A stretch of 64,000 nucleotides of DNA from Beroe forskalii (taxonomy: Eukaryota; Ctenophora; Nuda; Beroida; Beroidae), in the NCBI GenBank assembly GCA_011033025.1, contig WFMF01000199.1, forward strand, positions 243,932 through 307,931, written 5' to 3'. The notes beneath the pieces were generated by a model. The model was not told the DNA's origin. It was given only the letters and a program-made list of their open reading frames with translations, and made no database searches. A program made the translations under genes and the position numbers. Within the stretch, counting starts at the first letter, position 1. Each line of letters begins with the position of its first letter. Below are positions 1 to 11,363 of the stretch, in pieces.

Positions 1-110
1 TTTTTATATAGTGGGCGCTGGCAAACTCATTTCTCAAAACATGAGAATTGGTTCCACTACGACTTTCAGCACTTCGTGCTGGTACTGCTGGCTCTTTTAC
101 TGTGTCTGGC

Positions 111-197
111 CAGCAGTCCCGGCCCTTCGGGCCGGGACTGCTGCCATCGGCCCTTCGGGCCGATGGCAGCATCCCCGCCCTTTGGGCGGGGTTGCTG
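111..197. repeat. Three consecutive GC-rich hairpins
   Basis: Three near-perfect inverted repeats sit back to back at about 111-143, 143-167 and 167-197. Each has a stem of about 11-15 bp closed by a short TTCG or TTTG-like loop in a GGCCCTTCGGGCC-type core. A smaller stem (CAGCACTTCGTGCTG) lies at about 67-81. Apparent reading frames across this stretch only reflect the palindromes. The core resembles the palindrome that joins the repeat units at 24.6-28.9 kb, so it may be a related repeat tip; that link is inference. Confidence 0.75.
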
Positions 198-396
198 ATC
201 GTTCGGAGATGCCCTCGTCCAGAGACCCCATAACGTGGCCGCGAGCGCTTGCCAGCGCCCTGATATATGTATATATATGGTCGTATATCTCGGGAACCAT
301 AAAAGATACAGAGCTCATCGACCCAGCGTTGGAAAGTAGAAAGATAGAACTTGCAGTTAGTGACCTTAAAAACTATTCTACGTCATGATAATGACG

Positions 397-854
397 TCAT
401 AATGGGGTCACAAAACTATGAATTTCAAATGTCGATTTTCCCAAAAATAGACGTTTTTTAACGCAATTTTTCGGTATGAAGCTTTCGTGATAGGAAAAAA
501 TGCTCCTCCTAGCGTAGAAAGGAAATTTAATGTACTTTTCAAAAATGTGGTCGAAAAGTTCTGGGCTCCCCGGCATCATTGAGATATATGCAATTGTTTG
601 AAACACTTTGACACGAAAAAAATACCAAAAAATTGCAAAACTTGTGAAACTAGTGGAGAGAGAACGGGACCACCCCAGAACTTCATCTTTGGATATGTTG
701 TCGGTCATAGTCCCAATTGTGTTAATGAATGGGTCTCAGATAGTTCATCTAATTTTATGACGTAATTGTGACGTCATCAGTAATGCTAGGTAACGCGAAT
801 TTTACGCGCGATTTGACGCCAAATTTCAATATCTCGGCACAGAAAAGGGTGATA
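397..854. other. Non-coding stretch, no gene seen
   Basis: I see no exon with splice signals or recognisable protein here. Several TGACGTCA-like palindromic motifs (near 386-398 and 755-778) are present, which is common in AT-rich animal DNA and not evidence of a regulatory site on its own. Confidence 0.5.
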
Positions 855-1136
855 TTTTTCCCAAAACCAAAAAAGGATTTGGTTGTGATGGTCCGCGGCG
901 GTTTTAAGGCGTTCTTTACTGTAAACCCATGATATGAGAAAAGAACGCGACGGTTAAAACTGCCGCAACGACACTTTTTTGATGCATTTAAGTTACGTGA
1001 ATGCTGTATATTTTATAAGTGACGTTGCAGCAGTTTTAACCGTCGCGTTCTTCTCATATCATGGGTTTTACAGTAAAGAACGCCTTAAAACCGCCGCGGA
1101 CCATCACAACCAAATCCTTTTTGGTTTTGGGAAAAA
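855..1136. mobile_element. Long palindromic foldback element (MITE-like)
   Basis: Two arms of about 115-120 bp (855-975 and 1018-1136) are near-perfect reverse complements around a loop of about 40 bp. The outer ends read ATTTTTCCCAAAACC and its complement. There is no coding capacity. No convincing target-site duplication was found at the ends, so superfamily is open; a foldback-type non-autonomous DNA element is the likeliest reading. Confidence 0.75.
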
Positions 1137-1239
1137 TTGAATTATACGTATTTTTAAAAAGTTCGGGGGAGAATACGGTACGTATTTTTTCTGAAATCTT
1201 AAAATTGCTGTATTCTCTGGGATTGCAATAGCTAGGGTA

Positions 1240-1320
1240 GCGCGGGGTAAAATGAGCCGCGGGGGAAATTGAGCCACCGCGGGGTGAAATGAGCCAGCCC
1301 TGGGGTAAAATGAGCCACCC
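1240..1320. repeat. Short tandem repeat, unit about 20 bp
   Basis: Four imperfect copies of a unit containing GGGGTAAAATGAGCC follow each other, with small differences in the G tract. The unit is non-coding. Confidence 0.75.
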
Positions 1321-2222
1321 ATTCTAAACCACTGTTAGTATTATCAAAGGGTCAAACAAAGGCAAGTGAATTCAAAATGAAGTAAAAAATACATGAATCC
1401 TGATTGATTAACTTTTCAAATCTACTTCCTATTTGGAAGATTTGTCACCAAATGAGAGTAAAAAATGTACTGATGTTAATTGATTAAATTGTAGGTAGTA
1501 GATTCACACAACACTGTACTCCCTGGACAAGGAGGACAGGAGGATCCAGATCCTCATCCGGAACTACTCCAGACCTACTGCTGACAGCTTCCTGACTATG
1601 ACTACATGTCTTATAGATCAAGTGTTGGGGGGTGTAGGTATTGTCGGATGAATTGAATTCCGCACTACAAAAAGGCCTAATCCAATCCTAGGAAGCATTG
1701 CAAACTATAAGGCCTTAGTACTTGGACTGCATAAACTTACAAACTATTTAGGACTGCTAGGCAAGCTGGCAATGGCTCGAGAATGTCATCTCTAGGTCAT
1801 ATACATGCATGGAGACAGACAGTCAATAGAATCATATTGTGTTTCATACATGAACAGGAAATAGTTCCAGGCGTGGCAGGGAATCAGGGATAAGACAAAA
1901 TGACTATATTGCAATGGATTTTTAAGGCTATTTAAGCTTATAAGGGAAGAACCTTACAGGTGGGATGGTCTACACCTGAACTTATCAAGGGTTAAAACTA
2001 CATACCCTAGACCATTAACAACTTTCAAAAGTTGATTTCGGCAACATAAAACAACATTATATAAACATATGGAGCTTGGGCCTTCTTCAAGCACAGTGGC
2101 TAATTTCGACGGTTTCAACGACCTTGATTAACACATTTGACACCCCCCTACCAATCAAATTAGCAGGAAAATGCCAGTTATAGAAATTGTAACAACTTTT
2201 TCTCTCACAACTTTCAACTATA
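1321..2222. other. Non-coding stretch, no gene seen
   Basis: No exon or RNA gene could be supported. The sequence is moderately AT-rich, without tandem repeats longer than a few units. Confidence 0.5.
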
Positions 2223-2252
2223 ATGCTTCTGGACGAAACCAGGGATGAAAAA

Positions 2253-2325
2253 GGAAAAAAACGGCCAACCGGCCAACGGCCAATTGGCCGAAACACCAAA
2301 TTTTTAAGACGGTTGGCCGTTGGCC
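2253..2325. repeat. GGCCAAC palindromic cluster at the edge of the satellite
   Basis: Repeats of GGCCAAC and GGCCAAT at about 2262-2290 are answered by TTGGCCGTTGGCC at about 2304-2322, giving an inverted repeat. A run of nine or so C residues follows and marks the junction with the 517-bp satellite. Confidence 0.65.
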
Positions 2326-2340
2326 GGTGGACCCCCCCCC

Positions 2341-5217
2341 AATTTTGGCCGACTAAAACGATAACTTTGAATCAGAATGATGTTTTAGTGCCTTACTTTG
2401 ACTATCTGAACGGTTTACATGCGATTCCGAACAAATTTGGAGCATTTTTGAAATTGGTGTCACGGTGTCATTTTGGTGTCACCGTGTCACCATTACTTGA
2501 AAATTGACCGCGAAATAATTCAAACAATGTCTATTGACCTTGTACTATCCTATCTGATCATTTAGAACCATCAGAACAAGTTGAGAAACCCGAAAATTTG
2601 ATTTCTAATTCTGGCACATGTTGGCACATGTGCCAGTAATTTGGGGGATACTCTGAGGTCATGAAAATGGTGGCAAGAGCCATATCTCGACATCTGGACT
2701 AGATAGACGCACCAAATTTTGCAGGCATCTCAGTTGGGTCATAACTAGAAGATATCAATCACCATTCAGGCCAAACTCAAGGGTTTTTGGTCGGTTTTGA
2801 CACATTTTTTGCCATTGAGGCCATGTAACACTGTATTTTCAAGCTATGTCAGGATTGAAATTTTGGCCGACTAAAACGATAACTTTGAATCAGAATGATG
2901 TTTTAGTGACTTACTTTGACTATCTGAACGGTTTACATGCGATTCCGAACAAATTTGACGCATTTTTGAAATTGGTGTCACGGTGTCATTTTGGTGTCAC
3001 CGTGTCACCATTACTTGAAAATTGACCGCGAAATGATTCAAACAATGTCTATTGACCTTGTACTATCCTATCTGACCATTTAGAACCATCAGAACAAGTT
3101 GAGAAACCCGAAAATTTGATTTCTAATTCTGGCACATTTTGGCACATGTGCCAGTAATTTGGGGGATACTCTGAGGTCATGAAAATGGTGGCAAGAGCCA
3201 TATCTCGACTTCTGGACTAGATAGACGCACCAAATTTTGCAGGCATCTCAGTTGGGTCATAACTAGAAGATATCAATCACCATTCAGGCCAAACTCAGGG
3301 TTTTTGGTCGGTTTTGACACATTTTTTGCCATTGAGGCCATATGACACTGTATTTTCAAGCTATGTCAGGATCGAAATTTTGGCCGACTAAAACGATAAC
3401 TTTGAATCAGAATGATGTTTTAGTGCCTTACTTTGACTATCTGAACGGTTTACATGCGATTCCGAACAAATTTAGAGCATTTTTGAAATTGGTGTCACGG
3501 TGTCATTTTGGTGTCACCGTGTCACCAATACTTGAAAATTGACCGCGAAATGATTCAAACAATGTCTATTGACCTTGTACTATCCTATCTGACCATTTAG
3601 AACAATCAGAACAAGTTGAGAAACCCGAAAATTTGATTTCTAATTCTGGCACATTTTGGCACATGTGCCAGTAATTTGGGGGATACTCTGAGGTCATGAA
3701 AATGGTGGCAAGAGCCATATCTCGTCTTCTGGACTAGATAGACGCACCAAAATTTTCAGGCATCTCAGTTGGGTCATAACTAGAAGATATCAATCACCAT
3801 TCAGGCCAAACTCAGGGTTTTTGGTCGGTTTTGACACATTTTTGCCATTGAGGCCATGTGACACTGTATTTTCAAGCTATGTCAGGATCGAAATTTTGGT
3901 CGACTAAAACGATAACTTTGAATCAGAATGATGTTTTAGTGACTTACTTTGACTATCTGAACGGTTTACATGCGATTCCGAACAAATTTGGAGCATTTTT
4001 GAAATTGGTGTCACGGTGTCATTTTGGTGTCACCGTGTCACCATTACTTGAAAAATTGACCATGAAATGATTCAAACAATGTCTATTGACCTTGTACTAT
4101 CCTATCTGACCATTTAGAACCATCAGAACAAGTTGAGAAACCCGAAAATTTGATTTCTAATTCTGGCACATTTTGGCACATGTGCCAGTAATTTGGGGGA
4201 TACTCTGAGGTCATGAAAATGGTGGCAAGAGCCATATCTCGACTTCTGGACTAGATAGACGCACCAAAATTTGCAGGCATCTCAGTTGGGTCATAACTAG
4301 AAGATATCAATCACCATTCAGGCCAAACTCAGGGTTTTTGGTCGGTTTTGACACATTTTTTGCCATTGAGGCCATGTAACACTGTATTTTCAAGCTATGT
4401 CAGGATCGAAATTTTGGCCGACTAAAACGATAACTTTGAATCAGAATGATGTTTTAGTGCCTTACTTTGACTATCTGAACGGTTTACATGCGATTCCGAA
4501 CAAATTTGGAGCATTTTTGAAATTGGTGTCACGGTGTCATTTTGGTGTCACCGTGTCACCATTACTTGAAAATTGACCGCGAAATGATTCAAACAATGTC
4601 TATTGACCTTGTACTATCCTATCTGACCATTTAGAACCATCAGAACAAGTTGAGAAACCCGAAAATTTGATTTCTAATTCTGGCACATTTTGGCACATGT
4701 GCCAGTAATTTGGGGGATACTCTGAGGTCATGAAAATGGTGGCAAGAGCCATATCTCGACTTCTGGACAAGATAGACGCACCAAATTTTGCAGGCATCTC
4801 AGTTGGATCATAACTAGAAGATATCAATCACCATTCAGGCCAAACTCAGGGTTTTTGGTCGGTTTTGACACATTTTTTGCCATTGAGGCCATGTGACACT
4901 GTATTTTCAAGCTATGTCAGGATCGAAATTTTGGTCGACTAAAACGATAACTTTGAATCAGAATGATGTTTTAGTGACTTACTTTGACTATCTGAACGGT
5001 TTACATGCGATTCCGAACAAAATTGGAGCATTTTTGAAATTGGTGTCACGGTGTCATTTTGGTGTCACCGTGTCACCATTACTTGAAAATTGACCGCGAA
5101 ATGATTCAAACAATGTCTATTGACATTGTTTCATGATATCTGAACATCTAAAACTATCCTATTGACCCTTAAACGCACGATCCTATTTTGGCACATGTGC
5201 CAGTAATTTGGGGGATT
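2341..5217 (+). repeat. 517-bp satellite array, about 5.5 copies
   Basis: The landmark AATTTTGGCCGACTAAAACG, or its GTCGAC variant, recurs at 2341, 2859, 3376, 3892, 4410 and 4927, so the monomer is 516-518 bp. Copies are nearly identical except for scattered substitutions. The last copy diverges after about 5125 and resumes briefly at about 5191-5217. Each monomer holds two internal inverted motifs, GGTGTCAC/GTGTCACC and TGGCACATGTGCCA. The 66-70 aa frames in each copy are repeat shadows and not genes, because the monomer length is not a multiple of three and there is no conserved start context. Confidence 0.95.
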
Positions 5218-5780
5218 CATCTACTGCGCGCGGAAGACGTACGCATTTCTGATAATAAAAGTTTGGCATCGTCTCGATATCGAATACCAATTTTCTAACA
5301 ACGCGTGCCGCGCATGAAAAGGCGGCAATTGAGGGGCTGAAAATTACAAAAAAAAAAACATCTTTTGCATCGATGGACAATATTTTCAATGACTGATGAC
5401 GAATGGTAGGTCAACTATGAAGGCGAGATAGGTATATTGAGATAAGGAAGATATTTGAGATTAGGAAAAATTTTAAGTACACAGAAGCTTACTTTTGAAA
5501 TCATCAAGAGTAGGATTAACACTTAAACAGTAGTATATTGTAACTTTAATACAGTTAGATATTGACAGTCCGCCTAACTTTGTATTAAAGTATTAAATAT
5601 GAATAGAGCTATAGAAATATATTCAAAAGTAATAATAAAATTTCAAATTACCTCTGGACATAAGCCTAATACTTTCTTACTTAGATACCACCTGTATCCG
5701 ATTCATTTTCGCTCCAGCGACTCAGTCCATTCATCATTATCTGTACCAACTTCTCTTAGCTTATCCATTGTCACCTGCTT
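5218..5780. other. Non-coding stretch between satellite and LINE
   Basis: No gene is visible. The right part is AT-rich and could be unalignable LINE 5' remnant or host DNA. Confidence 0.45.
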
Positions 5781-5784
5781 AGAT

Positions 5785-7049
5785 GGATAGAGGAATTCCT
5801 CACCAACAGACGTCAGGCCGTGGTTGTCGATGGCAAAAGTCTGAATTCGCAAATGTCGATAGTGGTGTTCCCCAGGAACTGTTCTGGGTCCCATATTCTT
5901 CATTCTCTACGTGATAGACATGATCATCAAAATTGCCTCGTCAAAATCACTGGCATTTGCAGATGACACTAAGCTCATGCGTCAGATCATCACCATGTTA
6001 TGCAAGGCCCTGTTACAGACAGACCTCGATCAAGTTGTCAGTTGGTCGTTGAACAACAACATGGTGCTCCACCAGGATAAATTCGAGGTAATGAACTTCT
6101 GTCTCAACAACTCGTACCTCCTAAGAAACCTCCCTTTCACTGCGGAGCTGAGGCAGTACACAACACCCGATGGAAATATTCTTCAGCCAACCTCATCCGT
6201 CAGAGACCTTGGTGTTTACATTACCGACGACTGTAGCTGGACCCTACAAGTAAATAATGTTGTAAGAGACTCACGCAAGATCGCCTCATGGGTCCTTGGG
6301 ACTTTCCGGGACAGGTCTGAGCTTACAATGCTGACCCTCTTCAAGTCCTTGCTACGGAGCAGACTGGAATACTGTTGCCCAGTGTGGGATCCCCACTTTA
6401 TCAAGGATATCCAGGCAGTGGAGTCTATCCAGCGTTACTTCACTAAGCGAATAATTGGCACCAAAGATATGGACTATTGGGATCGGCTTAAGAAGCTGCG
6501 ATTGATGTCTCTCCAGCGTAGACGTGAACGATACACGATGATCCATACTTGGAAGATCCTGCAGAACAAGGCCCCAAATAGCACTGGTTTAGAGTTCTAC
6601 AGTAATGAACGTCTTGGAATACGGGCTAAGATCCTGCCATTCAACTACAAGGCACAACGTTCAGTCTCAACAGCCTACGACAACTCATTCGGGGTAAAGT
6701 CAGCTCGTCTCTGGAACTTACTCCCTAAATCAGTCAACTCCGCAACAGCCTTAGAGGCATTCAAAGTAGCCCTTGGAGACTTCCTCGCACAATACCCGGA
6801 TAAGCTACCGGTTCCGGGTTACACACTCTCTAACAGCAACTCCTTACTCGACTGGAGCTGTGAACGAGGAGATGGAGTACGTGGACATCACTGATCCCAG
6901 CTGCGATCCCTGCTAAACCCTTCAAAATGTATCAAAATGTATCCATTGTCACATAGTAAAATTTCCATTATCCATGTCAGATAGTCAAATTTCCATAATT
7001 ATCGGAGAATCCATCTCACATCTAGTCAAATGTCCATTACCCATGCTCG
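5785..7049 (+). pseudogene. 5'-truncated non-LTR retrotransposon (CR1/Jockey-like reverse transcriptase C-terminus)
   Basis: The main frame, 5911-6894, encodes the end of a reverse transcriptase. It has the palm motif FADD at residues 16-19, then a block with DLGVYITDDCSW, the LEYCCPVWDP motif and the YWDRLKKLRLMSLQRRR motif that are typical of the region after the catalytic palm in CR1, Jockey and L2-like LINEs. Upstream the frame breaks: residues like WIEEFLTNRRQAVVVDG (5785-5835) and SGVPQ (5861-5875) lie in other frames, and a one-base loss at about 5876 separates GVPQ from GTVLGPIFFILYV. No endonuclease domain remains. About 150 bp of short direct repeats after the stop (6920-7049, TCAAATTTCCAT-like) look like its 3' tail. 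This is a dead copy. Confidence 0.88.
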
Positions 7050-7052
7050 TTA

Positions 7053-8147
7053 TTAGGGTGTGGTGCAGGTAGCGTTGCCAGCACTGGAAAACCGTCGTCT
7101 CGTGTAGGGCAGCCAGTCTTCCAGCAAATCTAAGATATGATCCCTGACCTTACTCAGTCTGACGACTATGATGAGCGGGTTGATGGCAGCATTAACAAAG
7201 AAAGGAAGGTACCCAGTAACGTATAGCTTCACGCTACTCCTGCTAGTGGGGTCAGTACACACCTCGTGGGGACCGTACAGGGTGACCCCGGCACACAGGA
7301 TGAAGACTACGGTTATCATGATAATGGTGACAGTAGCTGTCTTCCTCTCGTTAATGTACTCCTGGCCAGCAGACGGCGAGGTCTTGGAGGGTCGCCAGAG
7401 GTACGCCAGCTGGATTCCTGTCACGATGAACGCTATCAGAGCACAGAGGAAGACAGGGGCTATGGTGTAGAGAGAATCTCCCACGCAGTCCAAACCAATG
7501 TGTGGCACTCGGTATTTCTTGATGAGGAACTCTACCAGGTAGGACTTGCTGGGCTCGTAGAACCTAGAGAGAAGCCTTTCCACCACGCCGCCATACTGCC
7601 ACAGATAGATGAACAAAGCCACATCCACAACGTAGATAGACAGCCACATAGCCACGTACACGCCTGTGACTATCACCACAGCTCGCAGGTTCACTATGTA
7701 AAAGGGTTGCAGGATGTTTATCGTGCGTATAAAAGCGAAAGTAACGCTGACGAAGGCTGATGTTTTGAAGGCCACTGCAGTCAGCAAGTTAGCCGGTTCT
7801 ATAAGCCACGTGACGTGTTCTGTCATGCTCATACCCTCGTGGATAATGACAGCGAATGTGAGGGTGTGGAGCAAGGCACAGATCCCGGTACACATGTCAC
7901 TGACACTCAACATGAAGTAGATGAAGGCGGTTATCTTGGTTCTTGCGTCCTTCTTATGAAAGGTAGTCAGGAAGAAGTTGAGTGTTATAGCCACTAGCGA
8001 CAGGAGAAGAGTTACTATCAACATGGCGATGTTGAAGGTAGCATCAGTCAGGAAACTCACTGAGTGACCATCACCACCAGAGTCAATGAACCATCCGGTA
8101 GAAGTGGATGTTGTTAATAATGCGGCTGTAGTAGCAGAATCATTCAT
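7053..8147 (-). CDS. Intronless seven-helix receptor (GPCR, rhodopsin-like but divergent)
   Basis: A single frame of 364 aa predicts a plasma-membrane receptor. Hydrophobic segments fall at about residues 38-62, 73-101, 112-140, 156-183, 223-251, 271-292 and 308-330. Helix 1 has an Asn (N57) and helix 2 an Asp (D84) near the usual class A positions. Helix 3 ends in FIRT where DRY is expected, and helix 7 has NPLII (323-327) in place of NPxxY. The extracellular N-terminus is short (about 37 residues, Ser/Thr-rich). The ligand is unknown. The coding region has clear G+C preference at third positions compared with its flanks. It starts about 3 bp from the LINE 3' tail. The family call is firm; a subfamily cannot be given. 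Confidence 0.88.
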   Translation of the reverse strand: MNDSATTAALLTTSTSTGWFIDSGGDGHSVSFLTDATFNIAMLIVTLLLSLVAITLNFFLTTFHKKDARTKITAFIYFMLSVSDMCTGICALLHTLTFAVIIHEGMSMTEHVTWLIEPANLLTAVAFKTSAFVSVTFAFIRTINILQPFYIVNLRAVVIVTGVYVAMWLSIYVVDVALFIYLWQYGGVVERLLSRFYEPSKSYLVEFLIKKYRVPHIGLDCVGDSLYTIAPVFLCALIAFIVTGIQLAYLWRPSKTSPSAGQEYINERKTATVTIIMITVVFILCAGVTLYGPHEVCTDPTSRSSVKLYVTGYLPFFVNAAINPLIIVVRLSKVRDHILDLLEDWLPYTRRRFSSAGNATCTTP

Positions 8148-10692
8148 GGTTTGTACGGTATCTGAGGGTGGTAGGGTTATTTAATGCTGAATACTCATTT
8201 CTAGAGTTTAATTGGTAGAAAACAAGAAACGGGAACTAAATGCGAAGTACTGACCAATATAGCGTAATATTGAAAACGTTTAATGGTATCGGGTGGTATT
8301 GGTAAAAGAAGGAGCTTGTCTATGATAGAGAGAAAAAGATACCATTGGACTGGAAGGAAAAAAACAATTGAACAAGGCCATCGTATAACTTCCTATTGAG
8401 AACTCGACTAATCAAATCACTCAAATGAAAGTAAATCAAATCCAACTTAGGGATAACAAATTCAACAATGGGATACAAATATGTTCGACGTATTATGTTT
8501 TCAGTTTCTGTTTAGAAGGACCGTGGTTAGATCATGGACAGACATCTGGCACAGAACGACATACCTTGATCCGCAAAAATATAATTAAGATGTGTGCGGA
8601 GCCTATTCAAGTATACCGTCTAACCCAAGATAATATAAAATACATAGGCACGCGCCTAACGGTTCCATTTTGGGATACTGCCCGAGGGATGTATCCGGTT
8701 TTGGCCCGAGCCCGTAGGGCGAGGGTATACACCAATATGGACCCGATCAGGCAAGTGTCTATAAATGATAGACCCGCATGAAAACGTCAGAGGGTTCTAC
8801 AATTGTATTATAATACGTCTCATACTGCTGGGATATATTTTCTCGCAAAAATGTGACAGAAAACTGTCAATATTCAACGATGCCTATTTCTCTAATCAGG
8901 GACGTGTTTCGAAGAACATATTATTGTAAAAAGAGCATATGCGCAGCTAGAGGTGAATATAAAGGAGACACTGCAGTGTTACTCACCACCATGATAATAT
9001 GAATAGCTTGAGAATATAATCATTGTAAACTGATCAAAAAGTAAAAAAAATATACGGTCAGGTACAACCAACACTTTAACACCATTTTTGTAATGACACT
9101 CCAGATTAAGTCTTAACAAGTCAAAATTGTCAACAGAGACTGAGTGCGCAACGGCAATGTACACAATTCACATCATGGCACATGGTAACTAGTGTCAAAA
9201 CGGAAAAAAAGTTTTTTAAGCCAATCCTATCTGATAACCACGTCGGAAAAAGGAAACTTTGTAGGCCATTTTAATCACCTTGCTGTCTACCTGTTACTGT
9301 ATTCTACATCTTCATACAAGAATTCAAACTGCGCTTAACAACCGTTAAAGCAAAAGTAGCGCACGATGTATTACAACTATTTGAAGCAGCTTAAGTCACC
9401 TATTTAATTTTATGTATTTGAGAAACCTCTTGTGTTCCAATAACTCGAGAATAGTGCGAATAATTCAGCCCTTTCCCGCTATAATTCAACCAATAGCAAC
9501 TATAATTCAACACATAATAATCAACGTTATAATAGTCACCTAACTCAATATTTTGAGGTTTATCAGGGGTTTCTGCAGTGCCCTCTATCCATGTACCAGT
9601 CGTAAAGCCTTCGGTTCAGGGTAAAATCACAAAACTTCGGGAGAACTTTAGCTAAGAAGGCGGCGACTACTACTGTTTATTGATTCTCCTTGAGAACTTT
9701 AGAGATGTATCATGTCTCAGTATGGGTGAAAACACATCAAGTTAATGTGTCCTCGATCGAATAACTGATACTGATTTCTAGATAGGAAAAGAGTGATGGT
9801 GATTTCAGGCGTGAGTACAACGGCTTGGACATGAATAACTGAATAAGAAACGTGGCACCTGGGGCTTTGTCAATCCCAGTGGGAAAGACTCCTAGCAGTG
9901 GAAAGCAAAACTCGTCAGAAATCATGAAAGTGTTCGGTTGTTATTATTAAGAATCATCGGAGCCGTGCACTACCCGTGGCGCCTGGCGGATATGATGGTA
10001 TCATCAATGTTATTGTTAAAACTAAAAGGCTTTGTATGTTCTAATTGGGAAGCCTTTGAGTTGCACGTGTCATTGTAATACAATGAATAACTGCACGTGC
10101 AACTGAAACTGTAATATCGCAGTTCTCGCGCTTAGTAACAAGAAAAGACAAGACTGAGCTGATACCGATCCAACCTTTAAACCTACATCAAGGACGTACA
10201 GTAGCAATAAGCAAGCAAAAGAATGTACACGGCCAATCACTCAGCATGGGAAGTTGATTTAACGTGAGCCCTTAACGTCAGAAGGTCGTTGGTAATCTTC
10301 TGTTGCAGTCAAGTTTATAGCAACTTTTTCTAACGGAGAAAGGGAATACTGTTGGTTGGGTTGTTAAAAGTTAAAAATATAATTAGAAATTACAAATAAT
10401 TGACATGATAATGGACACAAGTTTGGTTGTCTGGTACATGATGTGTGGTGGTAGTGTCCGATGAAAGAATAGTGTAAGTGACTGGATGAAAGGATCATGA
10501 GAGGGTGCAATTTGATGGAGGGTGACTATAAGATAGGGTATATCATGATAAGTGCAAGTGTGATTGAAGCAAGTGTGATCTAACACTGCAAACAAGGACC
10601 GACGTGTCATCATTTAACCTAAACCTACAAAACTTCCAGTGTCCTGTCACATTCAAGATAAGTGTCTCCGGAAATGACATCTTCACAAGTAA
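8148..10692. other. Non-coding stretch upstream of the GPCR, no gene seen
   Basis: This should contain the promoter and any 5' untranslated exon of the minus-strand receptor, but no element could be placed. A frame of 118 codons at 8425-8781 (+) has no recognisable domain and ordinary AT-rich composition. A GC-rich palindromic bit (CCGAGCCCGTAGGGCGAG) lies near 8706-8724. Confidence 0.45.
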
Positions 10693-10700
10693 TTGGGTGC
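10693..10700. repeat. 8-bp target-site duplication of outer element, left copy
   Basis: TTGGGTGC here is repeated exactly at 15162-15169, on the two sides of the compound transposon. Confidence 0.85.
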
Positions 10701-10905
10701 CATACCTCGAAAAAATATTTTTTTGCATGTATCCTGAGTTTGAAATCACAAAACTGCATATTTTTTTGCGCAGGCAAATTCTGATTTCATATACAACAAA
10801 AATTATTCACAGGTGCTCGAATTCAATTTCAAAATTCCGTCTCAGCAGCATCCCAAAAGCTCCCTGCACGTTCAGTTGATTTCCTGATTTCTAATAAGTG
10901 GAGCA

Positions 10906-11363
10906 GGGGTCTGGGGGCGGCAGCCCCCAGAAGCCAGACGTTTTCTATAAATAAATTTGCCGCCTCAATAGGATTTTAACTCTTAATTCTGTCCTGTAAG
11001 TTGAGTCGATTGATAACATGTGATGTAGGGGTCTGGGGGGCGGCAGCCCCCAGAAGCCAGACGTTTTCTATAAATAAATTTGCCGCCTCAATAGAATTTT
11101 AACTCTTAATTCTGTCCTGTAAGTTGAGTCGATTGATAACATGAAGCAGGGTCTGGGGGCGGCAGCTCCCAGAAGCCAGACGTTTTCTATAAATAAATTT
11201 GCCGCCTCAATAGGATTTTAACTCTTAATTCCTGTCCTGTAAGTTGAGTCGATTGATAACATGTGATGCAGGGGTCTGGGGGCGGCAGCCCCCAGAAGCC
11301 AGACGATTTCTATAAATAAATTTGCCGCCTCAATAGGATTTTAACTCTTAATTCTGTCCTGTA
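10906..11363. repeat. Four 120-123 bp subrepeats inside the outer transposon
   Basis: Copies begin at 10909, 11031, 11151 and 11274. Each contains the hairpin GGGGGCGGCAGCCCCC, the block CCAGACGTTTTCTATAAATA and the block TAAGTTGAGTCGATTGATAA (absent from the last). Subterminal repeats of this kind often serve as transposase-binding sites; that role is inference. Confidence 0.9.
11356..11363. repeat. 8-bp target-site duplication of inner element, left copy
   Basis: GTCCTGTA lies directly before the inner element end and is repeated exactly at 13592-13599. It is part of the outer element's own subrepeat sequence. Confidence 0.87.

Noticed and set aside
2223-5093. Series of 66-94 codon frames sharing the same protein sequence
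   Set aside because: They are the 517-bp satellite read in one frame; the period is not a multiple of three and there is no gene context.
8425-8781. 118-codon plus-strand frame
   Set aside because: No recognisable domain, no codon bias and a low-complexity context; probably chance.
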